From NCBI RefSeq assembly GCF_000720765.1, contig NZ_JODC01000038.1:1-54903 (forward strand): a stretch of 54,903 nucleotides of DNA. The letters run 5' to 3'. Below are positions 34,189 to 43,230 of this stretch, piece by piece. The notes under the pieces are model-generated. The model was not told where the DNA came from, searched no databases, and worked only from the letters and a program-made list of their open reading frames with translations. Made by a program: the position numbers and the translations under genes. The stretch comes from Streptomyces sp. NRRL S-646. GTDB lineage: Bacteria > Actinomycetota > Actinomycetes > Streptomycetales > Streptomycetaceae. Every line of letters starts with the position of its first letter. Position 1 is the stretch's first letter.

Positions 34189-37100
34189 ATGGCCAAGCAA
34201 GCCGGCACCCTCGGCAGCGTCGCCCTTGCCCTCGCCGGGCTCGTGCAACCCGTCCAGGGGCGATTCGGCCCTGGCGGTCCTCGCCTGTTCGCCACCGAAC
34301 TGGGCCTGAAGTTCCCGCCGTCCCTCGACACCACCCCGGCCATGGTGGAGGCGAGTGGACGCGCCGACCAGCAGCTGCGGGCGATCCCGGGGCTCGCCGC
34401 CGAGCTGGCCGGTGCGCTCGACTCGGGGTCGGAGGCGGCCATCCTCGACAAGAGCGTGCGCCTGGCGGCGGCCGTCAAGCTGGCCGTGGACGCGGTAGGG
34501 GCGGTCGGCGCCGCGTTCAAGAGCGTCCCCTCGGGTAGCGGTATCCCGCCGGACGAGGTCAACAAGTTCGCCGACGCGTTCTCCGCCCGGGTCCTCGACT
34601 ATCTGCTCGTCGGCGCCGCCGAGGCACGGACGGGCATCGCGGAGGCGCTCGAGTTCGTCGGCGGCATCGAGCGCACCGCCGTCGCGGCGGGAGACGCCGC
34701 GCACCCGGCCTTCGTGCGGCGCCGGGTGCACGTCGACAAGATCGCCGCGTTCATCGCGAACCCCGGCGAGCAGCTCAAGGGCCTGTACGGGTGGGGTGCC
34801 CCGGGGTTCACCGGCGTGGTCCTGCTGCTCACCATGGCCCGGATCCTGCGCGGCCTCGACATCCCCGTCATCGAGGACTCCAGCGGGTCGAGCCCGCTGC
34901 TCGACGTCGTGTTCGTCGAGGTGGTTCCGCGCAGCGACGTCTCCCCCTCCGGCCTCGCCTACAAGGTCGTCCACCCGCTGGCCCCGTTCACGCTCACCGA
35001 GTACGACGGGGGCGACTGGAAGGCCGCGTTCCAGCTCCAACTCCCGCTGCCCCTGGGCACGGAGGTCCTGCACCAAGCCGACGACCACTTCACCCTCACC
35101 CCGCCATCGGGCGAGCGGATCGAGGGCGAGCTGGCGATGGTGGTCACCGCGACCGGCCCTGGCGGCGCCCCCTATCTGCTGATCGGCCAGCCCGGCGGCA
35201 GTCGCCTCGAAGCAGCCCGGCTCGCGGCGAAGCTGGGGCTACGGCTCGGCTGGGACCCGGCGGCCGGGCACGCCACGGGCGCGGTGGTCTTCGGCGGTGA
35301 GGTCACCGGCCTCCGCCTGCTCATCGACGCCTCCCAGGGCGACGGGTTCGTGTCGACCGTGCTCGGCGGCGGCAAGCTGGACGCCACGTTCGACCTGGCC
35401 TTCGCGATGGACTCGCAGCACGGCCTGCAACTCAGCGGCAGCGGCGGCCTGGAGGTGCAGGTCCCCGTCCATGTGGAGCTGGGCCCGGTCGAGATCCAGC
35501 AGATCTATCTCGCGGCCCGGATCGGCGGCGGCAGCGTACCCGTCGAACTGTCCGCGGGATTCTCGGCGTGGCTCGGCCCGGTCAAGGCGAGCGTCGACCG
35601 GATGGGCGTCGTCGTCGACGTGTCCGTGCCCGACGGCGGCGGAAACGTCGGCCCGCTCAACCTGGACTTCGCCTTCAAGCCGCCCAACGGGGTCGGTCTC
35701 GCGATCGACGCCGGGGTGATCTCCGGCGGCGGCTATCTGTACGTCGACACGGACCGCGGCGAGTACGCGGGCGCCCTGGAGCTGGAGTTCGCGCACTTCC
35801 TCGCCCTGAAGGCGATCGGGCTCATCAGCACGCGGATGCCGGACGGCTCACAGGGGTTCTCGCTCCTCGTCGTGATCACCGCGGAGTTCGGCGGCGGTGG
35901 CATCCAACTCGGCTACGGTTTCACGCTTCTGGCGGTCGGCGGACTCATCGGCCTCAACCGCGCGATGAACCTACAGGCCCTCACGGAAGGCGTACGCACC
36001 GGCCGCATCGACTCGGTGATGTTCCCGCACGACGTGGTCGCCAACGCCCCGCGGATCATCAGTGACCTGCGGGCCTACTTCCCGCCCGAGCAGGGCAAGT
36101 TCCTGATCGGGCCGATGGCGAAGATCGGCTGGGGTACGCCGACGCTGGTCAGCGTCTCGCTCGGCGTCATCATCGAGATCCCGGGGAACCTCGCGGTCCT
36201 CGGCGTCCTCACGTGCGTACTCCCCACAGAGGAGTTGGCGCTCCTCGTGCTCCAGGTGCAGTTCATCGGGGCGATCGAGTTCGACAAGTCGCGGCTGTGG
36301 TTCTACGCCCAGCTCTTCGACTCCCGCATCCTGACGATGACCATCGACGGCGGCATGGGGCTGCTCGTCGCGTGGGGCGACAACCCCGATCTGGTGCTGA
36401 CGGTCGGCGGTTTCCATCCGTCGTTCAAGCCCCCCGCGCTGCCCTTCCCCGTACCCAAGCGCCTGTCGGTCGACATCATCAACATGCCGGGGCGACTCAT
36501 CCGGGTCTCCGGCTATTTCGCCGTCACCAGCAACACCGTCCAGTTCGGCGCCCATGCCGAACTGCGCCTGGGTTTCGACGACTTCGGGATCGAGGGGCAG
36601 CTCAGCTTCGACGCGCTGTTCCGCTTCTCGCCGTTCGCGTTCGTCATCAGCATCTCGGCCAGTGTCTCGCTGAAGGCGTTCGGTGTCGGACTGTTCGGTA
36701 TCGACCTGCGGTTCGAGCTGGAGGGCGTTTCGCCGTGGCGGGCGCACGGGCGTGGCTCGATCTCCCTGCTGTTCTTCGAGATCTCCGCCGACTTCGACAT
36801 CACCTGGGGCGAGGAGCGCACCACCACACTGCCCCCGGTCGAGGTGCTGGCGCTCCTGGCGGGCGAGATCCTCAAGACGGAGGGCTGGGAGACCCGGCTG
36901 CCCAGCGGCGGCACCCATCCCCTGGTCACCCTGCGCCAACTCGCCGACACCGACCGGCTCGTGCTGCATCCCCTCGGCACCCTCTTCGTGCGTCAACGGT
37001 CCATCCCGCTCGGTGTCCGCGTCGACCGGGTCGGCGCGCAGCGGCCCAGCGACGGCAAACGCTTCACGGTCAGCCCGGATCCGACCGGCGGCCTCGTCCA

Positions 37101-38796
37101 ACTCTCCGTCACCGGAGACAAGTTCGCGATGGCCCAGTTCCAGGACATGGACGACGCCGCGAAGCTCTCCAAGGCGCCGTACGAGAATCAGGACGCGGGC
37201 CTGGAACTGAGCGCCGCGAAGGAGGCCCTCGCCTCGGTCCGCGCCGTGCGCCGCAGTGCCCGCTACGAGCTGCACATCATCGACAGCCGCACCCCGGGGA
37301 CCGCCCCCGCCACCTTGGCCGCCGTGCAGGAAGCGTCCCCGCCGCCGACCACGCCGAAGCGGTTCCAGAACGTCAGCCCGGCCCTCTTCAACCGCCTCCT
37401 GGAGGGTTCGAGCACGAGCCGCTCGCCGCTGTCGCGCACGGACGCCGAGCGCCGCCAGCCGTTCGCGCCGGAGGACACCGTGCGGGTCACCGGGCAGCGG
37501 TTCGCGGTGGCGTACGTACGCAACAATCTCCAAGCCTTCCCGCCGACCGCCGATGTCGCCCAGGGCGGGACCAGTTTCCGCAGCGAGACGACGGCCGCCG
37601 ACGCGCTGGACGGGTGGGTCGTGGCCGATCCGTCCCTGGCGGGCAAGCTGCACGTCATCCCGGAGTCGGAGGTCGCCGCGCCGCTCACCGCGCCCGGCAC
37701 CTGGTCGCCCGAGACTCCCGCACCTGCCGAGACGACGGAGACCGACGCGGTACGTCTGGCGGGCGGCATCGTGCTGGTCGCAGCGGGCCGGGACCGTGCC
37801 GGGACGGCCGTGGCCACGGCCGCGCTGTTCGACCCGGTACGCAAGACCTGGAAGGCCGCCAAATCCCTGCTCGCGGGCCGGCGTCGGCACAGTGTCACGC
37901 TGCTCGCTGACGGCCGGGTCCTGGTGGCGGGCGGCCGGGGCACGGAGGGCGCGGTGCTGGCGTCGGCCGAGGTGTACGACCCGGTCGCCGACGCCTGGAC
38001 GGCGCTCGCGCCCATGGCGACGGCCCGGGCCGCGCACTCGGCGACCTTGTTGAGCACCGGGAAGATCCTCGTCGCCGGAGGTATCGGCGTACACGGCCGC
38101 TCCCTGTCCTCGGCCGAGCTCTTCGACCCGAAGACCGGCAAGTGGGAGGCGACGAAGCAGCCGATGAGCGATGCCAGGGCCGGGCACCAGGCCGTGGCGC
38201 TGCGTGACAGCGGGCGCCATGTCCTGGTCGTCGGGGGCGAGTTGGCGACCGGCGGCGACGCGGCTGCGCTCGCGTTCTGCGAGCTGTACGACCCGGTCGC
38301 GGGCGCCTGGGCCCCGGCCGCGAGCCTCGGCACCGCCCGCAAGGGCCATCGGGCGACGCTGCTGCCCGACGGGTCGGTCCTGGTCACCGGCGGCGACGCA
38401 CCGGGGCTGCCGGTCGCGGGCCGGTTCGGCCTCGGCAGCCTTGACTCGGTGGAGCGCTACGACCCCAACGCCAACACATGGACGGCGGTGGCGAGTCTGC
38501 CCGGCGGCAACCGCAGCGGGCACCAAGCCGTACTCCTTCGCACCGGCAAGGTCCTGGTCACCGGTGGCGCGGCCGGGCCCTCCTTCGCCGCGGGGTTCCG
38601 CGCCGCGACGCTCTACGATCCGGCCGCCCGTACCTGGACCGCCACCGGCGGACTGGCCACGGGGCGCCGGGACTTCACCGCCCTGGAGCTGGCCGACGGC
38701 CGGGTCCTCGCTGTCGGCGGCCTCGTACGGACCGGGGCCCCGGCACCGGACGGCACCGACGTCCTGACCGCCACCACCGAGATGTACACGCCCTGA
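34189..38796 (+). CDS. DUF6603-like giant protein with C-terminal Kelch propeller
   Basis: 1535 residues from ATG 34189 (GAGGGACGGGGA upstream). About residues 1-230 are helical and Ala-rich. About 240-860 is a long run of amphipathic, glycine-punctuated strands (LQLSGSGGLEVQVPVHVELG, GYLYVDTDRGEYAGALELEF) ending in FDITWGEERTTTLPPVEVLA, the signature I associate with DUF6603. A linker region follows (about 900-1160). From about 1165 to the end are Kelch motifs (RVLVAGGRG, AEVYDPVADAWTAL, KILVAGG, VERYDPNANTWTAV), enough for a six-bladed propeller. No signal peptide is seen. The strand-rich part could form a lipid-binding groove or barrel, which is speculation. The propeller is paralogous to the next gene. 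Confidence 0.8.
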   Translation: MAKQAGTLGSVALALAGLVQPVQGRFGPGGPRLFATELGLKFPPSLDTTPAMVEASGRADQQLRAIPGLAAELAGALDSGSEAAILDKSVRLAAAVKLAVDAVGAVGAAFKSVPSGSGIPPDEVNKFADAFSARVLDYLLVGAAEARTGIAEALEFVGGIERTAVAAGDAAHPAFVRRRVHVDKIAAFIANPGEQLKGLYGWGAPGFTGVVLLLTMARILRGLDIPVIEDSSGSSPLLDVVFVEVVPRSDVSPSGLAYKVVHPLAPFTLTEYDGGDWKAAFQLQLPLPLGTEVLHQADDHFTLTPPSGERIEGELAMVVTATGPGGAPYLLIGQPGGSRLEAARLAAKLGLRLGWDPAAGHATGAVVFGGEVTGLRLLIDASQGDGFVSTVLGGGKLDATFDLAFAMDSQHGLQLSGSGGLEVQVPVHVELGPVEIQQIYLAARIGGGSVPVELSAGFSAWLGPVKASVDRMGVVVDVSVPDGGGNVGPLNLDFAFKPPNGVGLAIDAGVISGGGYLYVDTDRGEYAGALELEFAHFLALKAIGLISTRMPDGSQGFSLLVVITAEFGGGGIQLGYGFTLLAVGGLIGLNRAMNLQALTEGVRTGRIDSVMFPHDVVANAPRIISDLRAYFPPEQGKFLIGPMAKIGWGTPTLVSVSLGVIIEIPGNLAVLGVLTCVLPTEELALLVLQVQFIGAIEFDKSRLWFYAQLFDSRILTMTIDGGMGLLVAWGDNPDLVLTVGGFHPSFKPPALPFPVPKRLSVDIINMPGRLIRVSGYFAVTSNTVQFGAHAELRLGFDDFGIEGQLSFDALFRFSPFAFVISISASVSLKAFGVGLFGIDLRFELEGVSPWRAHGRGSISLLFFEISADFDITWGEERTTTLPPVEVLALLAGEILKTEGWETRLPSGGTHPLVTLRQLADTDRLVLHPLGTLFVRQRSIPLGVRVDRVGAQRPSDGKRFTVSPDPTGGLVQLSVTGDKFAMAQFQDMDDAAKLSKAPYENQDAGLELSAAKEALASVRAVRRSARYELHIIDSRTPGTAPATLAAVQEASPPPTTPKRFQNVSPALFNRLLEGSSTSRSPLSRTDAERRQPFAPEDTVRVTGQRFAVAYVRNNLQAFPPTADVAQGGTSFRSETTAADALDGWVVADPSLAGKLHVIPESEVAAPLTAPGTWSPETPAPAETTETDAVRLAGGIVLVAAGRDRAGTAVATAALFDPVRKTWKAAKSLLAGRRRHSVTLLADGRVLVAGGRGTEGAVLASAEVYDPVADAWTALAPMATARAAHSATLLSTGKILVAGGIGVHGRSLSSAELFDPKTGKWEATKQPMSDARAGHQAVALRDSGRHVLVVGGELATGGDAAALAFCELYDPVAGAWAPAASLGTARKGHRATLLPDGSVLVTGGDAPGLPVAGRFGLGSLDSVERYDPNANTWTAVASLPGGNRSGHQAVLLRTGKVLVTGGAAGPSFAAGFRAATLYDPAARTWTATGGLATGRRDFTALELADGRVLAVGGLVRTGAPAPDGTDVLTATTEMYTP

Positions 38797-38827
38797 CTCC
38801 GGTCACCACCACGAAGGGTTCGACCTC

Positions 38828-40000
38828 ATGACCAGTCCCACGCTGGCGGCCACCGGAGCCTGGACGAAGACCGGTGACCTGCCCGCGGCTGCCAGTTGGT
38901 ACGGCCAGTGCGACGGGCCCGTGCTGCTCAAGAACGACAAGGGTGTGCTGCTCGCCGGCGGCGCGGACGCCAAGGGCGTCGCGGTCAACACGACCGCGGT
39001 CTACAACCCGACGGCCAAGACATGGACGGCAGGCCGCACCCTCCAGTTCCCGCGCCGCCTGCACACCGTGACGCTGCTCGACAGCGGGAAGGTCCTGGTG
39101 GTCGGCGGGACCAGCGGCTCCTCGCCGCTGTCCCCCTCCCTCACGTCGGTCGAGTTGTACGACCCTGCTGACGGAAGCTGGAAGGCGGTCGCCAGCCTGC
39201 GCGAGGCGCGCCGCGGCCACCACGCGATCCTCCTCGCGAACCACAAGGTCCTGGTGACGGGCGGGCTCACGACCCGGTCGGGCGACTCGGCCAAGGCCCT
39301 GGCCACGGCCGAGATCTACGACCCGGACGCCGACACCTGGACGCCGACGAAGCAGCCGATGACCGACGCCCGCACCGGGCACAGCGGCGTCCTGTTCAAG
39401 GGCGGCCAGGTGCTGGTCGCCGGGGGCACCGCGCCGATCTCCGGCGCCGACGCCGCGTCCCTCGCGTTCTGCGAGCTCTACAACCCCACTGCCGACACCT
39501 GGACTCCGGCCGGGAATCTGCTGCAACCCCGCAGCAGGCACCAGCTGGTGCTCGCGTCGGACACCACGGCGCTGGTCGTCGGCGGTGCTACCCCGGGCAC
39601 TCCGGGCGACGGCACCTTCGACCCGTTCACCCGGCTCACCGTCGAGCGCTACGACCTCGCCACCGACAAGTGGACCGCCCGGGCAGCCTCCCCGGGCGGC
39701 CGCGGCTTCCACCGGGTCGTCCCGCTGAGGTCGGGCACGTTCCTGGTGGCCGGCGGCACCGCCGACGAGCACAACGGCGTCGGCTACCAGAGCGCCCTGA
39801 TCTACGACAACGCCACCGACACCTGGACCGCCGCCGCAGGTCTCACCACCGGCCGCTGGGCGTTCGCGGCGGCAGCACTCGCCGACGGCAAGGCCCTCGT
39901 CACCGGCGGCACCGTCGTCTCCGGCATCGCGGGCGTGGACCCGGACACCGCCCAACTCAGCGCCACCACCGAGGTGTTCGCCCTCGGGGGCGCCTCGTGA
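38828..40000 (+). CDS. Free-standing Kelch-repeat beta-propeller protein
   Basis: 390 residues from ATG 38828, 31 nt after the giant gene. It is almost wholly Kelch repeats: GVLLAGG, KVLVVGG, KVLVTGG, QVLVAGG, ALVVGG, TFLVAGG and KALVTGG each followed by a YDP/YNP-WT element, i.e. six or seven blades. Segments such as LAFCELYNPTADTWTPAG and LTVERYDLATDKWTARA align with the C-terminal propeller of the preceding protein, so the domain was duplicated. There is no signal peptide, unlike galactose-oxidase-type Kelch enzymes, and no Cys-Tyr cofactor pattern is evident. Likely a binding scaffold. Its stop overlaps the next start (GTGA). Confidence 0.88.
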   Translation: MTSPTLAATGAWTKTGDLPAAASWYGQCDGPVLLKNDKGVLLAGGADAKGVAVNTTAVYNPTAKTWTAGRTLQFPRRLHTVTLLDSGKVLVVGGTSGSSPLSPSLTSVELYDPADGSWKAVASLREARRGHHAILLANHKVLVTGGLTTRSGDSAKALATAEIYDPDADTWTPTKQPMTDARTGHSGVLFKGGQVLVAGGTAPISGADAASLAFCELYNPTADTWTPAGNLLQPRSRHQLVLASDTTALVVGGATPGTPGDGTFDPFTRLTVERYDLATDKWTARAASPGGRGFHRVVPLRSGTFLVAGGTADEHNGVGYQSALIYDNATDTWTAAAGLTTGRWAFAAAALADGKALVTGGTVVSGIAGVDPDTAQLSATTEVFALGGAS

Positions 40001-43000
40001 GCCCCAACGCCTACTCGTTCCTGCCGTGGCTGCGCGCGGGCATCGCCACGAAGATCACCAAGGCGCCGGTCGCGCCCGCCACCCGCGCCGACTTCCTCGC
40101 GAAACTCATCCTTCACGGCGACCCGCTCCAGGGCACCCAACAGATCGACAGGCCGGTCCAGCAGCCGATCCAGCTGTACGGGCCCGGCGACGTCATCGGC
40201 GTCGATCCACGGGCCATCTGCCGCACCGAGCCACGCCCCTGGATCACCAACGTCGAGCCCAACTACCTCGCGCACATCGAGTTCTACGAGGAGGACTTCC
40301 TCTGGACCTACAGCCCGGCCGTCCCGGACGACAACGGCAGACTGCTGCCGTGGCTCGCGCTGATCGTCCTTGAGGGCCCCAACGAGGCAGGCGATCCAGG
40401 GGAGTTCGTCGAGGGATCGCTGCCCGGCCGCCCGCTGCCGTACATCACTGTCACCAACCCGGCCGCGACCCTGCCCCGGGCCGACCAGCTCGGCGCCTGG
40501 GCGCACGTGCACGTCAACGGTGAACTCGACGACCGGATCCTGTCGGACGAGCAGAGCATGCCCGCCGTCCTGTCCCAACTCCGCCAGGTGCTGCGCAACA
40601 ACCCGGACCAGGCCTGTGCCCGGCTGATCTGCCCGCGCCACCTCCAGCCGAACCGGCCCTACCACGCCTTCCTCGTGCCCACCTTCGAGACCGGACGGCT
40701 CGCGGGGCTCGGCTTCCCGCCCGTGGTGCCCAACGCACAGGGACCGCTGTACTCAAGCTGGGGGCCCAACTACCAAGGCCGCCAAGGTGTCGGTCAACTC
40801 CCCTACTATCACCGCTGGTTCTTCGCCACGGGTGCCGCCGGAGACTTCGAGTACCTGGTCCGACTCCTCAAGCCGCGCAAGCCCGACGACCGGGTGGCGC
40901 GGCGGGACTTCGACGTCCAGCGGAAGGCCGGGCCCGGGCTGCCGCCGATCACCACGCCCGCGGGGCTCGGCGGGGTGTTGCGGCTCGGCGGGGCGCTGCG
41001 CATCCCCGACCGCAAGCAGGACCTGTGGGACAACTGGGACGGCCGTTTCCCCGCGCCGCCGCCACCGCCCCCTCCGCCGCCTCCGTATCCGCACCCCTTC
41101 CAGGAGGCCCTCGCCGGGCTCGTCAATCTGGCCGACGACTACCTGGAGCACACCCCGGCCGCGGCGCACGCGAACCTGGCCGGGGCGCCCGAGCTGCGGT
41201 TCCTCGCGGACGAGGTCGACCCGGTCATCACTCCGCCGCTGTACGGCAAATGGCACGCCCAGACGTCACGGCTGCTCCACGAACGCGACGGCACTCGGAT
41301 TCCGGCCCCGCGTAACAAGAACTGGGTGCACCGGCTCAACCTGGACCCCCGGTTCCGTATCGCGGCGAACTTCGGCACGCAGGTGGTGCAGGCCCGCCAG
41401 GAGGAGTTCATGGCGGCGGCCTGGGCGCAGGTCGGCGACGTCCTGGAGGCCAACAACCGCATCCGGGCAGCCCAGTTGGCGCGCGAGGTCGGGCATGTAC
41501 TGCAGCGCAAGCACCTGTCCCCACCGGCCGCGTCCGCCGACTCGGCCGCAGCGCCCGCCCCGTCGGGCCGGGCGCTGCGGCTGACCGCGCCCGCCGGTCC
41601 CCGGGTGACTCCGTCGACCGGAGCGGCCGCGCTCACCGCCGGTCTCCAGGAGCTCGGCGAGAGTCTGGCCGTCGGGTTCCAGGTGGCCGCGAGCCAGGTC
41701 TCGGCGGCCCCGGTGTCCCCCGAAATGCGGCGCATCATGCGGCCCGGGTCGCCCCTCATGCGGACCCTGTTCAGCGCCGCGGAACCCGACGACCTCGTAC
41801 CGAAGATGGACCGGGCGACCGGCGCGGTCACCGCCGCGGCCCCCAAGAAGACACCGGCCGCGGTCGTCACCCCCGAGCAGCTCGACGGCATCCTCCATCC
41901 GCGACCACTCGGTCTGGCGGAGGACGATCCGGTCGACCGGCTCGCGACCAGCTCCCACTTCGTCCTCAGCGTGCCCGACGAACACATCGTGCCGCCCACC
42001 GGCGGCGACGACAGCCGGGAGGCGCAGTTGTTCAAGGACGGGCTGCGGGACATCTACCGGGGCTGGGACGACGCGGCGGTCGGCGGGCGGACGCCGGAGC
42101 GACCGCTCCTCGGCGTGGCGGCCGCCACCGGCCAGATGCTCGACGGGCTGCGGGCCGACGAGACCGTACCCAAGAGCCTGCTCGCCTCGGTGCGGCTGCT
42201 CAGCGAGCGCCTGGAACCGTTCGCGAACCGGTTCATCCCGGTGATGGCGTATCCCGTGATCGACCTGCCGATGTTCCAGGCGCTGATCGACCTGTCCGCG
42301 GACACGTTCGTGCCGAACCTCAACCTGGTCCCGCCCAACTCGATCACGCTCCTGGAGACCGACCAGGAGTTCATCGAGGCGTTCATGGTGGGCCTCAACC
42401 ACGAGATGGCCCGCGAGCTGCTGTGGCGCGAGTTCCCGACCGACCAACGGGGCACGCCCTTCCGGCAGTTCTGGGATCCGCGTCCCGCTCCCGCACTGCC
42501 CGGGGAGCCACCCGAGGTGCGCAAAGAGCGGCTGTACGACATCACGCGCATCGCCGAATGGGCCCCGGACACGGAGCTCGGCACCCACGACAACCGGGAC
42601 GTCGGGCAGACACAGGAGAACGAGCTCGTCCTGGTGATCCGCGGCGAGCTCCTCAAGAAGTACCCGACTGCCGCCGTCTACGCGCACAAGGCCGACTGGG
42701 CCCGTGACGAACAGGGCGTTCCGCACCCGGAGTTGGAGCGGGTGCTCGCCGACTTCCCGGACCTGGAGCACCCGCCCACGGATCTGGTCAGGCTGCCGAT
42801 CTACGAGGCGAAGGTCGACCCCGACATCACGTTGCTCGGCTTCGATCTGACCTCGAAGGCGGCGCGCGGGCACGTGCCTGACGACCCGGGGTGGTTCTTC
42901 GTGCTCAAGGAGCGGCCGGGCGATCCGCGGTTCGGGGTCGACGAGGGTCAGGAGGAGACTCCGGTCGAGGTGTGGAACGACCTGTCCTGGAAGGACGTCG

Positions 43001-43230
43001 ACCCGCATGACCGCCGCTTCATCGAGCTGGACCCGGCCGTCACCGTGCCGCTCGTGCCGTTCGACGGGTCCGAGGACGACCCGGAGAAGCAGGAGCAGCG
43101 GCGCGAGGACATCGCACTGCCGCTGTGGAACGCGCGGCTGAGCTCCGCCGACATCGCCTACATGCTGTTCCAGGCGCCGGTACTGATCGCCGTACACGCA
43201 CAGGAGATGTTGATCGATGCCGCTCAGTGA
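39997..43230 (+). CDS. Large uncharacterised protein (1077 residues) of the operon
   Basis: GTG 39997 overlaps the Kelch stop. The N-terminal ~330 residues carry distinctive conserved-looking blocks (YGPGDVIGVDPRAICRTEPR, PNYLAHIEFYEEDFLWTYSP, TFETGRLAGLGF, GDFEYLVRLLKPR). A proline tract (P10, about residue 355) separates this from a helical central part. The C-terminal half contains RFIPVMAYPVIDLPMFQAL, VGLNHEMARELLWREFPTDQ and a final LFQAPVLIAVHAQEMLI. I recognise blocks of this kind only from hypothetical proteins that occur with the next two genes; no catalytic motif is visible. No signal peptide. Probably a structural component of the assembly. Confidence 0.75.
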   Translation: MSPNAYSFLPWLRAGIATKITKAPVAPATRADFLAKLILHGDPLQGTQQIDRPVQQPIQLYGPGDVIGVDPRAICRTEPRPWITNVEPNYLAHIEFYEEDFLWTYSPAVPDDNGRLLPWLALIVLEGPNEAGDPGEFVEGSLPGRPLPYITVTNPAATLPRADQLGAWAHVHVNGELDDRILSDEQSMPAVLSQLRQVLRNNPDQACARLICPRHLQPNRPYHAFLVPTFETGRLAGLGFPPVVPNAQGPLYSSWGPNYQGRQGVGQLPYYHRWFFATGAAGDFEYLVRLLKPRKPDDRVARRDFDVQRKAGPGLPPITTPAGLGGVLRLGGALRIPDRKQDLWDNWDGRFPAPPPPPPPPPPYPHPFQEALAGLVNLADDYLEHTPAAAHANLAGAPELRFLADEVDPVITPPLYGKWHAQTSRLLHERDGTRIPAPRNKNWVHRLNLDPRFRIAANFGTQVVQARQEEFMAAAWAQVGDVLEANNRIRAAQLAREVGHVLQRKHLSPPAASADSAAAPAPSGRALRLTAPAGPRVTPSTGAAALTAGLQELGESLAVGFQVAASQVSAAPVSPEMRRIMRPGSPLMRTLFSAAEPDDLVPKMDRATGAVTAAAPKKTPAAVVTPEQLDGILHPRPLGLAEDDPVDRLATSSHFVLSVPDEHIVPPTGGDDSREAQLFKDGLRDIYRGWDDAAVGGRTPERPLLGVAAATGQMLDGLRADETVPKSLLASVRLLSERLEPFANRFIPVMAYPVIDLPMFQALIDLSADTFVPNLNLVPPNSITLLETDQEFIEAFMVGLNHEMARELLWREFPTDQRGTPFRQFWDPRPAPALPGEPPEVRKERLYDITRIAEWAPDTELGTHDNRDVGQTQENELVLVIRGELLKKYPTAAVYAHKADWARDEQGVPHPELERVLADFPDLEHPPTDLVRLPIYEAKVDPDITLLGFDLTSKAARGHVPDDPGWFFVLKERPGDPRFGVDEGQEETPVEVWNDLSWKDVDPHDRRFIELDPAVTVPLVPFDGSEDDPEKQEQRREDIALPLWNARLSSADIAYMLFQAPVLIAVHAQEMLIDAAQ

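Noticed and set aside
35971..38526. 851-residue open frame on the minus strand opposite the 1535-residue gene
   Set aside because: It is Arg/Gly/Ala-rich with no motif and lies wholly antisense to a gene with clear Kelch repeats; typical of high-GC shadow frames.
41050..41100. Run of ten prolines as a possible frameshift or repeat anomaly
   Set aside because: The frame is continuous on both sides and proline linkers are common in large high-GC proteins.
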